Counted from the first letter of the stretch, positions 49,469-59,002 are shown. The stretch is DNA of 64,000 nucleotides from Isoptericola variabilis 225 (GCF_000215105.1 NC_015588.1:620001-684000); one strand, 5' to 3'. Numbers and translations: made by a program. The notes: a model not told the origin generated them from the letters alone.

Positions 49469-51046
49469 ATGCCCACTCCGTTGCCGACGACGGTCACCGG
49501 CGCGCTGCTGCGCGGCCCGAGCTCCGCGCACTACGCCGCCACGCTGCACGACGTCGTCGACGACGTCGCGGCGCGCGTCGCCGCCGCGAGCCAGCCGTTC
49601 TGCGGCGCGAGCCGCGCGGAGCTCGCGGCGCTGGTCGACGCCGTCGACCTCGACGCCCCCGGCGTGGGCGACGGCCCGGCGCTGCGCGAGGTCGCGGACC
49701 TGTACGCGTCGCACGCCGTGTGGTTCCACCACCCCGCCTACGCGGCCCACCTCAACTGCCCGGTCGCGGTCTCGGCGGTCGGCGCGGAGGCGATGCTCGC
49801 GGCGGTCAACACCTCGGTCGACACCTACGACCAGTCGACCGTCGCGACGCTCATGGAGCGCCGGCTCGTCGCGTGGACCGCCGCCCGCATCGGGTTCGGC
49901 GACGGCGAGGGCGTGTTCACCTCCGGCGGCACGCAGTCCAACCTCCAGGCGCTGTACTGCGCACGTGAGCGGGCGCTCACCGCGCCCGACGGCACCCGCC
50001 TGCGCGGAGCCGAGCGGCGGGAGCGGCTCGCCCGCCTGCGCGTGCTGGCGACCGGGGCGAGCCACTTCTCCGTCGCGAAGTCCGCGCTCCTGCTCGGGCT
50101 CGACGACGAGGCGGTCGTCGAGGTGGCGACCGACGCCGACGGGCGCATGGACCCGGACGCGCTCGCCGACGCGCTCGTCACGACCGCGCGCGCGGGCGAC
50201 GTCGTCATGGCCGTCGTCGCGACGGCCGGCACGACCGACCGCGGCTGCGTCGACCCGCTGGCCCCGGTGGCCGACGCGTGCGACGCCGCCGACGCGTGGC
50301 TGCACGTCGACGCCGCGTACGGCGGCGGGCTGCTCGTCTCGCCGACGCGCCGCCACCTGCTCGACGGGATCGAGCGCGCCTGCAGCGTCACGGTCGACTT
50401 CCACAAGACGTTCTTCCAGCCGGTCTCGTCGAGCGCGCTGATCGTGCGCGACCCTGCCGACCTCGCGCGCACCGCGTGGCACGCCGACTACCTCAACCCG
50501 GCCGCGGACGCGGAGATCAACCAGGTCGACCGGTCGCTGCAGACCACGCGGCGCTTCGACGCGCTCAAGCTGTGGGCCACGCTGCGGGCCGTGGGCGCGG
50601 ACGGCGTCGGGCGCATGGTCGACGCCGTGTGCGACCTCGCCGCGGCCGTCCACGCCGACCTGGAGGGCGACCGCGAGCTCCGGCTCGTCGCGCGCACGGA
50701 CCTGTCGACGGTCCTGTTCCGTTACGAGCCCGACGGCGTGACGCCCGAGCAGGCCGACGCGCTCGTGCCGCAGGTGCGCCGCGTCCTGTTCGACTCCGGC
50801 CGCGCGCTCGTGGCCAAGACCGTGCTCGACGGCCGCCCCTGCCTCAAGCTCACGCTGCTCAACCCGGACGCGACGCTCGACGACGTGCGCGCGGTGCTCG
50901 ACCTCGTCCGCGACGCGGCGCACGGCCTGCTCGCGGGTCAGGCGCTCGCGGCCGACGTCGCGCCGCCGTGCCGGGACGTGCACCCGCGGCTCGACCGCCT
51001 CGTGCCCGCCGCGGCGCCCGCCCGGACCGCGGAGGGCGCCCGATGA
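49469..51046 (+). CDS. desA: PLP-dependent decarboxylase, likely lysine decarboxylase DesA
   Basis: This 525-residue group II PLP decarboxylase probably makes cadaverine from lysine, the first step of desferrioxamine synthesis. Motifs are SGGTQSNLQALYCAR, HVDAAYGGGLL and the PLP Lys in VDFHKTFFQP (Lys313). ATG 49469 follows GGAGACC. The operon context (hydroxylase, acyltransferase and NIS synthetase downstream) selects lysine over ornithine or diaminobutyrate as substrate; this is inference. The stop overlaps desB by 4 nt. Confidence 0.92.
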   Translation: MPTPLPTTVTGALLRGPSSAHYAATLHDVVDDVAARVAAASQPFCGASRAELAALVDAVDLDAPGVGDGPALREVADLYASHAVWFHHPAYAAHLNCPVAVSAVGAEAMLAAVNTSVDTYDQSTVATLMERRLVAWTAARIGFGDGEGVFTSGGTQSNLQALYCARERALTAPDGTRLRGAERRERLARLRVLATGASHFSVAKSALLLGLDDEAVVEVATDADGRMDPDALADALVTTARAGDVVMAVVATAGTTDRGCVDPLAPVADACDAADAWLHVDAAYGGGLLVSPTRRHLLDGIERACSVTVDFHKTFFQPVSSSALIVRDPADLARTAWHADYLNPAADAEINQVDRSLQTTRRFDALKLWATLRAVGADGVGRMVDAVCDLAAAVHADLEGDRELRLVARTDLSTVLFRYEPDGVTPEQADALVPQVRRVLFDSGRALVAKTVLDGRPCLKLTLLNPDATLDDVRAVLDLVRDAAHGLLAGQALAADVAPPCRDVHPRLDRLVPAAAPARTAEGAR

Positions 51047-52479
51047 CCCGCACGACCCCGGCCGGCGCAGGGCACCGGACGTACGACGTCGTGGGCGTCG
51101 GCATCGGCCCGTTCAACCTCGGGCTCGCGGCGCTCGCCGACCCGCTGCCCGACGTCGACGCCGTCTTCCTCGACCAGCGCCCGGGGTTCAGCTGGCACCC
51201 CGGGATGATGCTCGAGGGCGCCACGATCCAGGTGCCGTTCCTCGCCGACCTCGTGACCATGGCGGATCCGACGTCGCCGTACTCGTTCCTCGCGTTCCTC
51301 AAGGCCACGGGCCGGCTCTACCCGTTCTACGTGCGCGAGTCCTTCTACCCGCTGCGCTCGGAGTACGACCAGTACTGCCGGTGGGTGGCGGACCGGCTGC
51401 CGGCGCTGCGCTGGGGCCGGCGCGTGGTCGCCGTCGAGCACGACCCCGCCACCGACGAGCACGTGGTGACCGCGGTGCGCACGGGCGGGCCGCACGACGG
51501 CGAGCGCGAGACGTACCGCGCGCGCCACGTGGTGCTCGGCGTCGGGACGACGCCCCGGATGCCCGCGCCGCTGGCCGACCTCGCCGCGGCGTGGCGCTCG
51601 GGCGAGGCGGGCGCCGGGCCGGTCGTCCACTCGGCCGAGTACCTGCCGCACCGCGACGCCCTCCAGGCCGCGGGCGCGGTCACCGTGGTCGGGTCGGGGC
51701 AGTCGGCGGCCGAGGTGTACCGGGACCTGCTCGAGGAGGTCCACGGCACCGCGGGCCGGCCCGGGTACCGGCTCGACTGGGTGACCCGCTCGCCGCGGTT
51801 CTTCCCCATGGAGTACACGAAGCTCACGCTCGAGATGACCTCGCCCGAGTACACCGACCACCACCACGCGCTGCCGCCGGACCTGCGGGACGCGCTCGGG
51901 CGCGAGCAGCGCACCCTGTACAAGGGCATCAGCGGCGACCTCGTCGACGACATCTACGACACCCTCTACCGCAAGTCCGCGCTCGGCCGGCACGTCCCGA
52001 CGACGCTGCTCACCGAGACCGAGGTCGTCGCCGCGCGGTACGACGGCGCCACGGGGGAGCACGTGCTGACGCTGCGGCACGCGCAGCTCGGCCGCGAGGT
52101 CGAGCACCGCACGCGCGCGGTCGTCGCCGCGACGGGGTACGGCGCGGGCGTGCCCGACTTCCTCGACCCGGTGCGCGACCGGCTGCGCCTCGACGCGCGC
52201 GGCCGCCTCGACGTCACGCGGGACTACTCGGTCGACGTCGCAGGACGGATCCACACGCTCAACGGCGAGGAGCACACGCACGGCGTGACCGCCCCGGACC
52301 TGGGGTTCGGGCCCTGGCGCAACTCCGTGGTGCTCGCCAAGATCACCGGCCGCGAGCCGTACCCGGTCGAGCGCCGCATCGCGTTCCAGACGTTCGGCCT
52401 GCCGGACGACGCCGCGGATGCGCCCGCCGCGCGCGAGGACGAGGTCCCGGCCCAGGAGACGACGGAGGCGGTCCGATGA
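51043..52479 (+). CDS. desB: Cadaverine/lysine N-monooxygenase DesB
   Basis: This 478-residue flavin-dependent N-hydroxylase of the lysine/ornithine monooxygenase family has an FAD motif VGVGIGPFNLGLAAL, VPFLADLVTM, an NADPH-binding VVGSGQSAAEVYRDLL, and the late ATGYGAG and DLGFGPWRNS segments. It is expected to convert cadaverine to N-hydroxycadaverine. It overlaps both desA and the next gene by 4 nt, giving coupled expression. Confidence 0.94.
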   Translation: MTRTTPAGAGHRTYDVVGVGIGPFNLGLAALADPLPDVDAVFLDQRPGFSWHPGMMLEGATIQVPFLADLVTMADPTSPYSFLAFLKATGRLYPFYVRESFYPLRSEYDQYCRWVADRLPALRWGRRVVAVEHDPATDEHVVTAVRTGGPHDGERETYRARHVVLGVGTTPRMPAPLADLAAAWRSGEAGAGPVVHSAEYLPHRDALQAAGAVTVVGSGQSAAEVYRDLLEEVHGTAGRPGYRLDWVTRSPRFFPMEYTKLTLEMTSPEYTDHHHALPPDLRDALGREQRTLYKGISGDLVDDIYDTLYRKSALGRHVPTTLLTETEVVAARYDGATGEHVLTLRHAQLGREVEHRTRAVVAATGYGAGVPDFLDPVRDRLRLDARGRLDVTRDYSVDVAGRIHTLNGEEHTHGVTAPDLGFGPWRNSVVLAKITGREPYPVERRIAFQTFGLPDDAADAPAAREDEVPAQETTEAVR

Positions 52480-54962
52480 CCACGACGACGCTGCCCACCC
52501 TCCCGGCGGCCGCCGGGGCGGCCCCCGTCCGGCCGTTCACGGCCCGGACCCGCGTCGGCGAGCTGACGATCGAGCCGGTCGTGCCGGCGCGTGACGCCGC
52601 GCTCGTGCAGGGGTGGCTCGCGCACCCGGCGTCGGCGTTCTGGCGCATGACCGAGCTCGACGTCGACCAGGTGCGCGCCTACCTCGAGGGCGTCGTGGCC
52701 GATCCGCACCAGGACGCGTGGCTGGGCCGCCGCGACGGGGAGCCGGTCTTCCTCGTCGAGACGTACGACCCGTCGCGGGTGCTGCTCGCCGGGGTCCACG
52801 ACGCGCTGCCGGGCGACCTCGGCATGCACCTGCTCGTCGCGCCCCCGCCGCCCGAGGCGGGCGAGCGCGTGCCGGGCCTGACCGACGCGGTGATGTCCGC
52901 CGTCGTGCGGTTCTGCCTCGCCCCGGCGTCCGACGGCGGGCGGGGCGCGGCGCGCGTCGTCGTCGAGCCCGACGTCGACAACGCGGCGATCGCGGCGAAG
53001 AACGCGGCGGCCGGGTTCCGCGTGCTGCGCGAGGTCGAGCTCACCGACGGCGGGCACACCAAGCGGGCGGCGCTCTCGGTGTGCACGCGCGACGACTTCG
53101 CCGCCTCGCCGCTCGGCGACGGCGTCGAGCCCGCCTCGCACCTGCGGCCCGACCTCGCGGAGCACGCGCACCGGCACCTCGTGGCCAAGGCGCTCGCCGA
53201 GCTCGCGCACGAGCGGCTGTTCCGCCCCGAGCCGGATCCGAGCGCCGAGGGGTGGTTCGTGCTCGCGCTCGACGGCGTCACGTACCGGTTCGCGGCGCGC
53301 ACGTTCGTGCTCGAGCACTGGGTCGTGGACCCGGCGTCGATCACGCGCACCGCGTCCCGGCCGGACGGCGCGGTCGAGCTGCCCGTCGACGTGCTCGAGC
53401 TCGTCGCCGAGCTGCAGCCGCTGCTGCGCGTGCCGGACGACCTCCTGCCCGTCTACCTCGAGGAGCTGTCCTCGACGCTCGCCGCCGCCGCGGCCAAGCG
53501 CGAGCGGGAGCTCGCCGGCGAGGCGCCCGACGTCGCGGCGCTCGTCCGTGCGCTCGCGCCGTCCGCGACCCGCGCCGAGGGCGAGCACGACGCCCGGCGC
53601 GACGACCGCCGTCGGGCCGACGCGTTCCAGACCGTCGAGGCCGCGATGACCGAGGGCCACCCGGGCTTCCTCGCGAACAACGGGCGCATCGGGTTCTCGC
53701 TCGACGACTACCGGGCCTACGCGCCCGAGCGCGGCGGACGGCTGCGGCTGCTGTGGCTCGCCGCGCGGCGCGAGCACACGCACCTCGCTCTGGGCGCCGA
53801 CCAGAGCGAGGCGGGCCTCTACGGCGCCGAGCTGAGCGGCGCGGAGCGGGCCGCGTTCGCCGACCGGCTGGCCGCGCGCGGGCTCGACCCGGCCGACTAC
53901 CTCTACCTGCCCGTCCACCCGTGGCAGTGGCAGCACCGCGTGCCGGTCACGTTCGCCGCCGACGTCGCGCGCGGGGACCTGGTCCCGCTGGGGCCGGGCG
54001 CCGACGAGTACCAGCCGCAGCAGTCGATCCGCACGATGTTCAACCGCACGCGCCCGCACCGGCACTACGTCAAGGTCGCGCTCGCCATCCAGAACATGGG
54101 CTTCCTGCGGGGCCTGTCGCCCGCGTACATGCGCGCGACGCCCGCGATCAACGACTGGGTCGCCGGGCTCGTCGACGGCGACGCCACGCTGCGCGAGGCC
54201 GGGTTCGGCGTCCTGCGCGAGGTCGCGTCGATCGGCTACACGGGCGACGTCTACCACCGCACGCCCACGGCGAGCCCGCACCGCAAGATGCTCGCGGCGC
54301 TGTGGCGCGAGTCCCCGCTGCCGCGCACCGCGCCCGGCGAGCGGCTCGCGACCATGGCGAGCCTGCTGCACCGCGACGCGTCGGGCGCCGCGCTCGTGAC
54401 CGCCCTCGTGCGTGCGTCGGGCGTCGGGGCCGAGGACTGGGTCCGCGCGTACCTCGACGCCTACCTCCACCCGCTCGTGCACTGCCTGCTCGCCCACGAC
54501 CTCGCGTTCATGCCGCACGGCGAGAACCTCGTGCTCGTGCTGCGCGACGGCGTGGTACGCAGGGTGTTCATGAAGGACGTCGGCGAGGAGGTCGCGGTGC
54601 TGGGGGAGCGTGCGCTGCCCGACGGCGTCGAGCGGGTCCGCGCGGTCGTCGACGACGCGGAGAAGGCGCTCGCGATCTTCACCGACGTGTTCGACGGCGT
54701 GCTGCGGCACCTCGCGGGCATCCTCGCGGTCGACGGCGTGCTCGGCGAGGACCGGTTCTGGGCGCTCGTGGCCGCGACGATCGACCGGCACCGGTCCGAG
54801 CACCCCGACCTGCACGGGCGGGTCGACCTGCGGGCGGCCCGGTTCGCGCACTCGTGCCTCAACCGGCTCCAGCTGCGCAACACGCTGCAGATGGTCGACC
54901 TGGCCGACCAGTCGTCGTCGCTCATCTACGCGGGGACCCTGGCCAACCCGGTGGCGCGATGA
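52476..54962 (+). CDS. desC/desD: DesC-DesD fusion: acyltransferase plus NIS siderophore synthetase
   Basis: The protein has 828 residues. Residues about 1-205 form a GNAT-type acyltransferase like IucB/DesC: ERVPGLTDAVMSAVVRFCL and EPDVDNAAIAAKNAAAGF. It should acylate N-hydroxycadaverine. Residues about 215-828 form an IucA/IucC-type NIS synthetase like DesD, with HPGFLANNGRIGFS, LPVHPWQWQH, SIRTMFNRTRPHRHYVKVALAIQ and HPLVHCLLAHDLAFMPHGENL. It should oligomerise and cyclise the hydroxamates using ATP. In Streptomyces these are two genes. The reading frame is continuous, and no internal stop separates the parts. Confidence 0.92.
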   Translation: MTTTTLPTLPAAAGAAPVRPFTARTRVGELTIEPVVPARDAALVQGWLAHPASAFWRMTELDVDQVRAYLEGVVADPHQDAWLGRRDGEPVFLVETYDPSRVLLAGVHDALPGDLGMHLLVAPPPPEAGERVPGLTDAVMSAVVRFCLAPASDGGRGAARVVVEPDVDNAAIAAKNAAAGFRVLREVELTDGGHTKRAALSVCTRDDFAASPLGDGVEPASHLRPDLAEHAHRHLVAKALAELAHERLFRPEPDPSAEGWFVLALDGVTYRFAARTFVLEHWVVDPASITRTASRPDGAVELPVDVLELVAELQPLLRVPDDLLPVYLEELSSTLAAAAAKRERELAGEAPDVAALVRALAPSATRAEGEHDARRDDRRRADAFQTVEAAMTEGHPGFLANNGRIGFSLDDYRAYAPERGGRLRLLWLAARREHTHLALGADQSEAGLYGAELSGAERAAFADRLAARGLDPADYLYLPVHPWQWQHRVPVTFAADVARGDLVPLGPGADEYQPQQSIRTMFNRTRPHRHYVKVALAIQNMGFLRGLSPAYMRATPAINDWVAGLVDGDATLREAGFGVLREVASIGYTGDVYHRTPTASPHRKMLAALWRESPLPRTAPGERLATMASLLHRDASGAALVTALVRASGVGAEDWVRAYLDAYLHPLVHCLLAHDLAFMPHGENLVLVLRDGVVRRVFMKDVGEEVAVLGERALPDGVERVRAVVDDAEKALAIFTDVFDGVLRHLAGILAVDGVLGEDRFWALVAATIDRHRSEHPDLHGRVDLRAARFAHSCLNRLQLRNTLQMVDLADQSSSLIYAGTLANPVAR

Positions 54963-57088
54963 GGCCGTTCGAGGTCTTCCGCGACGGGCTCGGCGTGCCG
55001 CACGTGCGGGCGCAGGGCGAGCTCGACCTCGCGTTCGGCCAGGGGTACGTCACCGCGCGCGACCGCGGCTGGCAGGTCGAGGTCGACCGGTGGCGTGCCG
55101 AGGGCCGGCTCGCCGCCCGGTTCGGGTCCGGCGGGCTCGAGTGGGACCGGTTCGCCGTGCGCGTGCGGCTCGCCGACACCGCGCGACGGGTGTGGGACGC
55201 GCTCGAGGGGCCCGAGCGGGACTGGGTCGCCGCGTTCGCGGCGGGCGTCAGCGCCGGGCTCGACGCCGGCGGGCGCGACGTGCCCGAGCTGCGGGCGCTC
55301 GAGCGCGCCTGCGCCGGCGCGCCGCTGCCGCCCCACGAGCCCTGGCCCGACTGGGCGCCGATCGGCGTCTTCCTCGTCAACCACGTGCTGTTCAGCGGCT
55401 TCCCGCACCTGCTCTGGCGCGAGCACGTCGCGCGGACCCTGAGCCCCGACCCGTCCGTCGCGGCGCTGTTCGCCGCCGACGGCGGACCGGCGTCGGGCTC
55501 GAACGCGTGGGCGCTCGCGGGCTCCCGCACGGCGTCCGGACGGCCCCTGCTCGCGGGAGACCCGCACCGCTTCCTCGAGCTGCCCGGCGTCTACCAGCAG
55601 GTGCGCCTCGCGTGCGACGAGTACGACGTGCTCGGCCTCGCGTTCCCGGGCGTGCCGGGGGTGCTGCACTTCGGGCACGCGCAGGTACCCGACGACGGCG
55701 GGCCCGGCGGGGGAGGGTCCGTCGCGTGGGGCATCACCAACGCCATGGCGCACCACGTCGAGCTGGTCCGCGAGGACGCGGCGTCGGTGGCCGCGGCCGC
55801 GACCGGGACCGAGCGCGTGCCCGTGCGCGGCGCCGCTCCCGTCGACGTGACGTGGGGGGAGACCGCGCGCGGACCGCTGGTGACCGACGAGCACGCCCTG
55901 TGCTGGCCCGTGCGCGTCACCGCGGACGCGGGCGTCGCCGCGTGGCGGCGGCTCCAGCGGGCACGCACCGCGCACGACGTCGCGGCCGCCTTCGCCGCCT
56001 GGGTCGACCCGGTCAACCGCGTGCTCACCGCCGACTCGTCGGGCGAGGTCCTGAGCCTCACGGCCGGGCGGGTGCCCGAGCGCGAGGCGGGGGAGCGGGT
56101 CGTGCCGCTGCCCGCCGAGGCGGCGCCGCCGCGCTGGCGCTCGCTGCCGCCTCCCGTCCGCGTGACCGACGTGGCCGTCGACGCCAACGAACGCCCGGCA
56201 CGCGCGGAGATCGCGCTCGGGTACGCGTACGCGCCGCACCGCGCGGACCGGATCCGTGCGCTGCTCGCGGCGCCGCCGGCCGGAGGGGAGACGCCCGAGA
56301 GCCAGGGGCGCGTGCACGGCGACGTGCAGGACGCGGGGGCCGCGGCGCTGGTCGGGTGGCTCGACGGCGTCGTGCCCGGCGCGGCGGCACCGCCGGTCGC
56401 GGGCGCGGCCGAGCGGCTGCGCGCCTGGGCGGCGGCGGGAGCGCCGATGCACGCCGGCTCGACCGACGCCGGCCTGTTCGCCCGTTGGCGGCACGCGCTC
56501 GTGCGGCGCGTGGCGGCGCACCCGGCGCTCGCGCCGCTGCACGCTCCGCACGGCCTGCCGGCCGTCTTCGCGCCGTGGCTCGACGTGACCGCACGCGTGG
56601 GCGAGGGGCTGGCGCGGCTGCTCGGTGCCGGCCGGCTCGTCGCGGACGGCCCGGTGCTCGACGGCCGGGCCGAGGCGGCCGCCGCGCTGACCGAGGTCGT
56701 CGCCGAGGGCGCCGAGCTCTCCTGGGGCGAGCTGCACGCCGTCGCGCCGCTGCACGCCCTCGCCGACGCGACCGGCGTCGCGCACGACGACGTCCCGGGC
56801 GTGCCCGAGCAGCTGCGCGCCCCGCTGTCCGGGGCGGGCGACACGGTGCGGTGCACCGGCTCGGTGCCCGGCGTCACCCACCTCGCCGCGCGCGGGTCCG
56901 TCGCGCGCTGGGTGTGGGACCTGTCCGACCGCCGGCGCAGCCGGTGGGGCGTGCCGTTCGGCGCGAGCGGCGACCCGCGCTCGCCCCGCTTCGCCGACCA
57001 GCACCCGACGTGGGCGGCGGCCGGGACGGCACCGATCGAGACCGACTGGGCGCGGTTGCGCCCCGAGCCCGTGGAGGGACCCGCATGA
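54959..57088 (+). CDS. Penicillin amidase-family Ntn hydrolase in siderophore operon
   Basis: The protein has 709 residues. The N-terminal chain starts FEVFRDGLGVPHVRAQGELD. The predicted autocleavage site precedes Ser181 in SGSNAWALAG, giving a beta chain of about 530 residues. Conserved GDPHRFLELPGVYQQVRL and later Asn/Arg positions fit the family. No signal peptide is seen, so the enzyme appears cytoplasmic, unlike classic penicillin G acylase. Placed between desD and a second GNAT, it probably adds or removes acyl groups on desferrioxamines. A penicillin amidase gene (desG) has been linked, from memory, to aryl-desferrioxamines in other actinomycetes. Confidence 0.9.
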   Translation: MRPFEVFRDGLGVPHVRAQGELDLAFGQGYVTARDRGWQVEVDRWRAEGRLAARFGSGGLEWDRFAVRVRLADTARRVWDALEGPERDWVAAFAAGVSAGLDAGGRDVPELRALERACAGAPLPPHEPWPDWAPIGVFLVNHVLFSGFPHLLWREHVARTLSPDPSVAALFAADGGPASGSNAWALAGSRTASGRPLLAGDPHRFLELPGVYQQVRLACDEYDVLGLAFPGVPGVLHFGHAQVPDDGGPGGGGSVAWGITNAMAHHVELVREDAASVAAAATGTERVPVRGAAPVDVTWGETARGPLVTDEHALCWPVRVTADAGVAAWRRLQRARTAHDVAAAFAAWVDPVNRVLTADSSGEVLSLTAGRVPEREAGERVVPLPAEAAPPRWRSLPPPVRVTDVAVDANERPARAEIALGYAYAPHRADRIRALLAAPPAGGETPESQGRVHGDVQDAGAAALVGWLDGVVPGAAAPPVAGAAERLRAWAAAGAPMHAGSTDAGLFARWRHALVRRVAAHPALAPLHAPHGLPAVFAPWLDVTARVGEGLARLLGAGRLVADGPVLDGRAEAAAALTEVVAEGAELSWGELHAVAPLHALADATGVAHDDVPGVPEQLRAPLSGAGDTVRCTGSVPGVTHLAARGSVARWVWDLSDRRRSRWGVPFGASGDPRSPRFADQHPTWAAAGTAPIETDWARLRPEPVEGPA

Positions 57089-57750
57089 CCGAGCCCGCGA
57101 CGACCGCGACGACCGCACCGACGACGGAGCCCGCGACGACCGGGCGGCGGCTGCGCACCGGGGCGCGCGGCGAGGAGGTGTGGCGCCTCGACGTCGGCGC
57201 GGCCGGCACCGTCACGGCGCACGTGCTCGACCCGGTCGCCGACCTGGACGTGCTCCACGCGTGGGTCACGCGCCCGCACGCCGGCTTCTGGGGGCTCGGC
57301 GGCCTCACGCGCGACGAGCTGCGCGAGACCTACGAGTTCGTCGACTCGCTGCCGACGCACCACGCGTACCTGCTGCGGTGGGACGGCGACCCCGTCGTGC
57401 TGCTCCAGCTGTACCACCCCGAGGACGACCCCGTCGCGACCGCGTACGACGTGCGGCCCGGCGACCTCGGGCTGCACTTCTTCAGGGGCGGCGACGGCCC
57501 GGCGGACCGCCCGGACGGCACGACGACCTGGGACGTGCTCGGGCCGGCGGTGCTCCGCTTCGTGTTCGCCGAGCCCGGCGTGCGACGGATCGTCGTCGAG
57601 CCCGACGCGCGCAACGGTGCCGCGATCTCCCGGATGGTGGCGCTCGGGTTCGAGCCCGCCGGCCAGGTCTCGTTCGAGTCGCCGCAGGGTCCCAAGACCG
57701 CGCTGCTCGCCTTCCTCACGCGCGAGGCGGCGCTCGGCGCCGCGACGTAG
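57085..57750 (+). CDS. GNAT acyltransferase (IucB/AlcB type)
   Basis: This 221-residue protein has a Thr/Ala-rich N-terminal tail and a GNAT domain from about residue 35. It shows HAWVTRPHAGFWGLGGL, GDLGLHFF, and the acetyl-CoA-binding region IVVEPDARNGAAISRMVALGF. It resembles hydroxylysine/hydroxycadaverine acyltransferases and is a second acyltransferase besides the one fused to the NIS synthetase. It may bring a different acyl group, consistent with product diversity. The last codons lie in the first unit of a 20-bp tandem repeat. Confidence 0.88.
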   Translation: MTEPATTATTAPTTEPATTGRRLRTGARGEEVWRLDVGAAGTVTAHVLDPVADLDVLHAWVTRPHAGFWGLGGLTRDELRETYEFVDSLPTHHAYLLRWDGDPVVLLQLYHPEDDPVATAYDVRPGDLGLHFFRGGDGPADRPDGTTTWDVLGPAVLRFVFAEPGVRRIVVEPDARNGAAISRMVALGFEPAGQVSFESPQGPKTALLAFLTREAALGAAT

Positions 57751-57830
57751 CGCTCGGCGTCGCGACATAGCGCTCGGCGCCGCGACATAGCGCTCGGCGC
57801 CGCGACATAGCGCTCGGCGCCGCGGCGTCG
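57731..57830. repeat. Five 20-bp tandem repeats at the siderophore operon end
   Basis: The unit CGCTCGGCGCCGCGACATAG starts at 57731, 57751, 57771, 57791 and 57811. Two middle copies are identical and the others differ by one to four bases. The first copy encodes the last six codons and stop of the GNAT gene. The unit length is not a multiple of three. Each unit holds the small palindrome CGGCGCCG. Confidence 0.9.
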
Positions 57831-57832
57831 CG

Positions 57833-58930
57833 CTACCGCGGCGCGGGGCCGGTCGTGGTCCCGGGCCGGAGGCCGACGCCGAGCGTCACGGTCGTCGGCT
57901 CCTTGCCGGCGAGGAGGTCGATGACGGCGCGCCCGAGCGCGGCGCCCTTCTCGCGCAGCGGCTGGTGCACGCTCGTGAGGACGTCGGGCGAGAGCCACGG
58001 CAGGTCGAGGCCGTCGAACCCGGCGATCGAGACGTCGTCGGGCACGCGCAGCCCGAGCTCGCGCGCGGCGATGACGGCGCCGGCCGCGAGCAGGTCCGAG
58101 TGGGCGATGATCGCGGTGGGTCGCTCGTCGGCGGGCACCCACGCGCCGAGGATCTCGGCCGCCGCGTCGCGCCCGTGCTCGACGAGCGACGCGGGCGTCT
58201 CCCACGACAGGACCGGCTCGACGACGTCGCGCACCCCGGCCAGCCGGTGGCGCGTCGGCGTGCGGTCCACCTGGGCCAGGCGCGCGGCGTCGACCGGGCC
58301 GGACCGCTCGCCGCGCCCGAACGGCAGCGTGATCTCGGCGATGCGCGTGTGCCCCAGCTCGACGAGGTGGCGCACCACCTCGGCGGTCCCGGCGCGGTCC
58401 TCGAGCGCGACGAGCGGGGCGCCCTCGACCGGTCGGCCCTCGCCGACGACGACGGGCACGCCGCGCCGCTGCAGCGCGTCGAGCGTGGGGTCCTCCTCGA
58501 GCACACCCCACACGAGCACGGCGACGTCCATGGCGGCACCGTCGACCAGGGGGTCGACCGCGACGAGCCCCGTGGCGGCGTCCGGGCCGCTCGCGCACAC
58601 GCCGGGGATGAGCAGGACGCCGAGGCCCTCCTCGCCGAGCACCTGCACGAGCCCGTCGAGCACCTGGACCGACACCGGGTCGCGGAACGAGCGCCCGAGC
58701 TGGTCGCCGATGACGACGCCCACGATGCCCGAGCGTCCCGACCGCAGCTGACGCCCGAGCGGGTTGGGTCCCGTGTAGCCGAGCTCGGCCGCGGCGGCGA
58801 GCACCTTGTCGCGGGTCTCCGGGGTGATCGGACCGGCGCCCGAGAACGCGAGCGACGCCGTCGACACCGACACGCCCGCGACCTCGGCGACCTTGGCGAG
58901 CGTGGGGCGGCTGGGGTGGGTGCGGCCCAT
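57833..58930 (-). CDS. LacI-family transcriptional regulator
   Basis: This 365-residue repressor has an N-terminal HTH (TLAKVAEVAGVSVSTASLAF), a hinge helix (RDKVLAAAAELGYTGPNPLGRQLRSG) and a periplasmic-binding-protein-like effector domain with DDVSIAGFDGLDLPWLSPDVLTSVHQP near the C-terminus. The ligand is probably a sugar or nucleoside. It is divergent from an MFS gene with an operator-like site between them, so local and auto-regulation are likely. Whether it also controls the CebR-like site at 45907 is unknown. The start ATG is preceded by GGAAGGGAG on its strand. Confidence 0.93.
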   Translation of the reverse strand: MGRTHPSRPTLAKVAEVAGVSVSTASLAFSGAGPITPETRDKVLAAAAELGYTGPNPLGRQLRSGRSGIVGVVIGDQLGRSFRDPVSVQVLDGLVQVLGEEGLGVLLIPGVCASGPDAATGLVAVDPLVDGAAMDVAVLVWGVLEEDPTLDALQRRGVPVVVGEGRPVEGAPLVALEDRAGTAEVVRHLVELGHTRIAEITLPFGRGERSGPVDAARLAQVDRTPTRHRLAGVRDVVEPVLSWETPASLVEHGRDAAAEILGAWVPADERPTAIIAHSDLLAAGAVIAARELGLRVPDDVSIAGFDGLDLPWLSPDVLTSVHQPLREKGAALGRAVIDLLAGKEPTTVTLGVGLRPGTTTGPAPR

Positions 58931-58987
58931 GGGGCTCCCTTCCGTCCGGTCGGTGGGCCAGCCTACCGCCGTCGTGCCCGTCGCGCC

Positions 58988-59002
58988 CGAAACGATTTGA
59001 CT
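58988..59002. promoter_or_regulatory. Putative LacI-type operator and -35 of the MFS gene
   Basis: CGAAACGATTTGA has the CG-centred AA-n-CG-n-TT dyad common to LacI-family operators. TTGACT (58997-59002), overlapping it, is a good -35 hexamer for the MFS gene. The -10 is weak (GAACGT, 59020-59025). Confidence 0.45.

Noticed and set aside
57731..57830. Possible CRISPR or attachment site from 20-bp repeats
   Set aside because: There are no spacers, no cas or integrase genes, and the units derive from the end of the GNAT gene.
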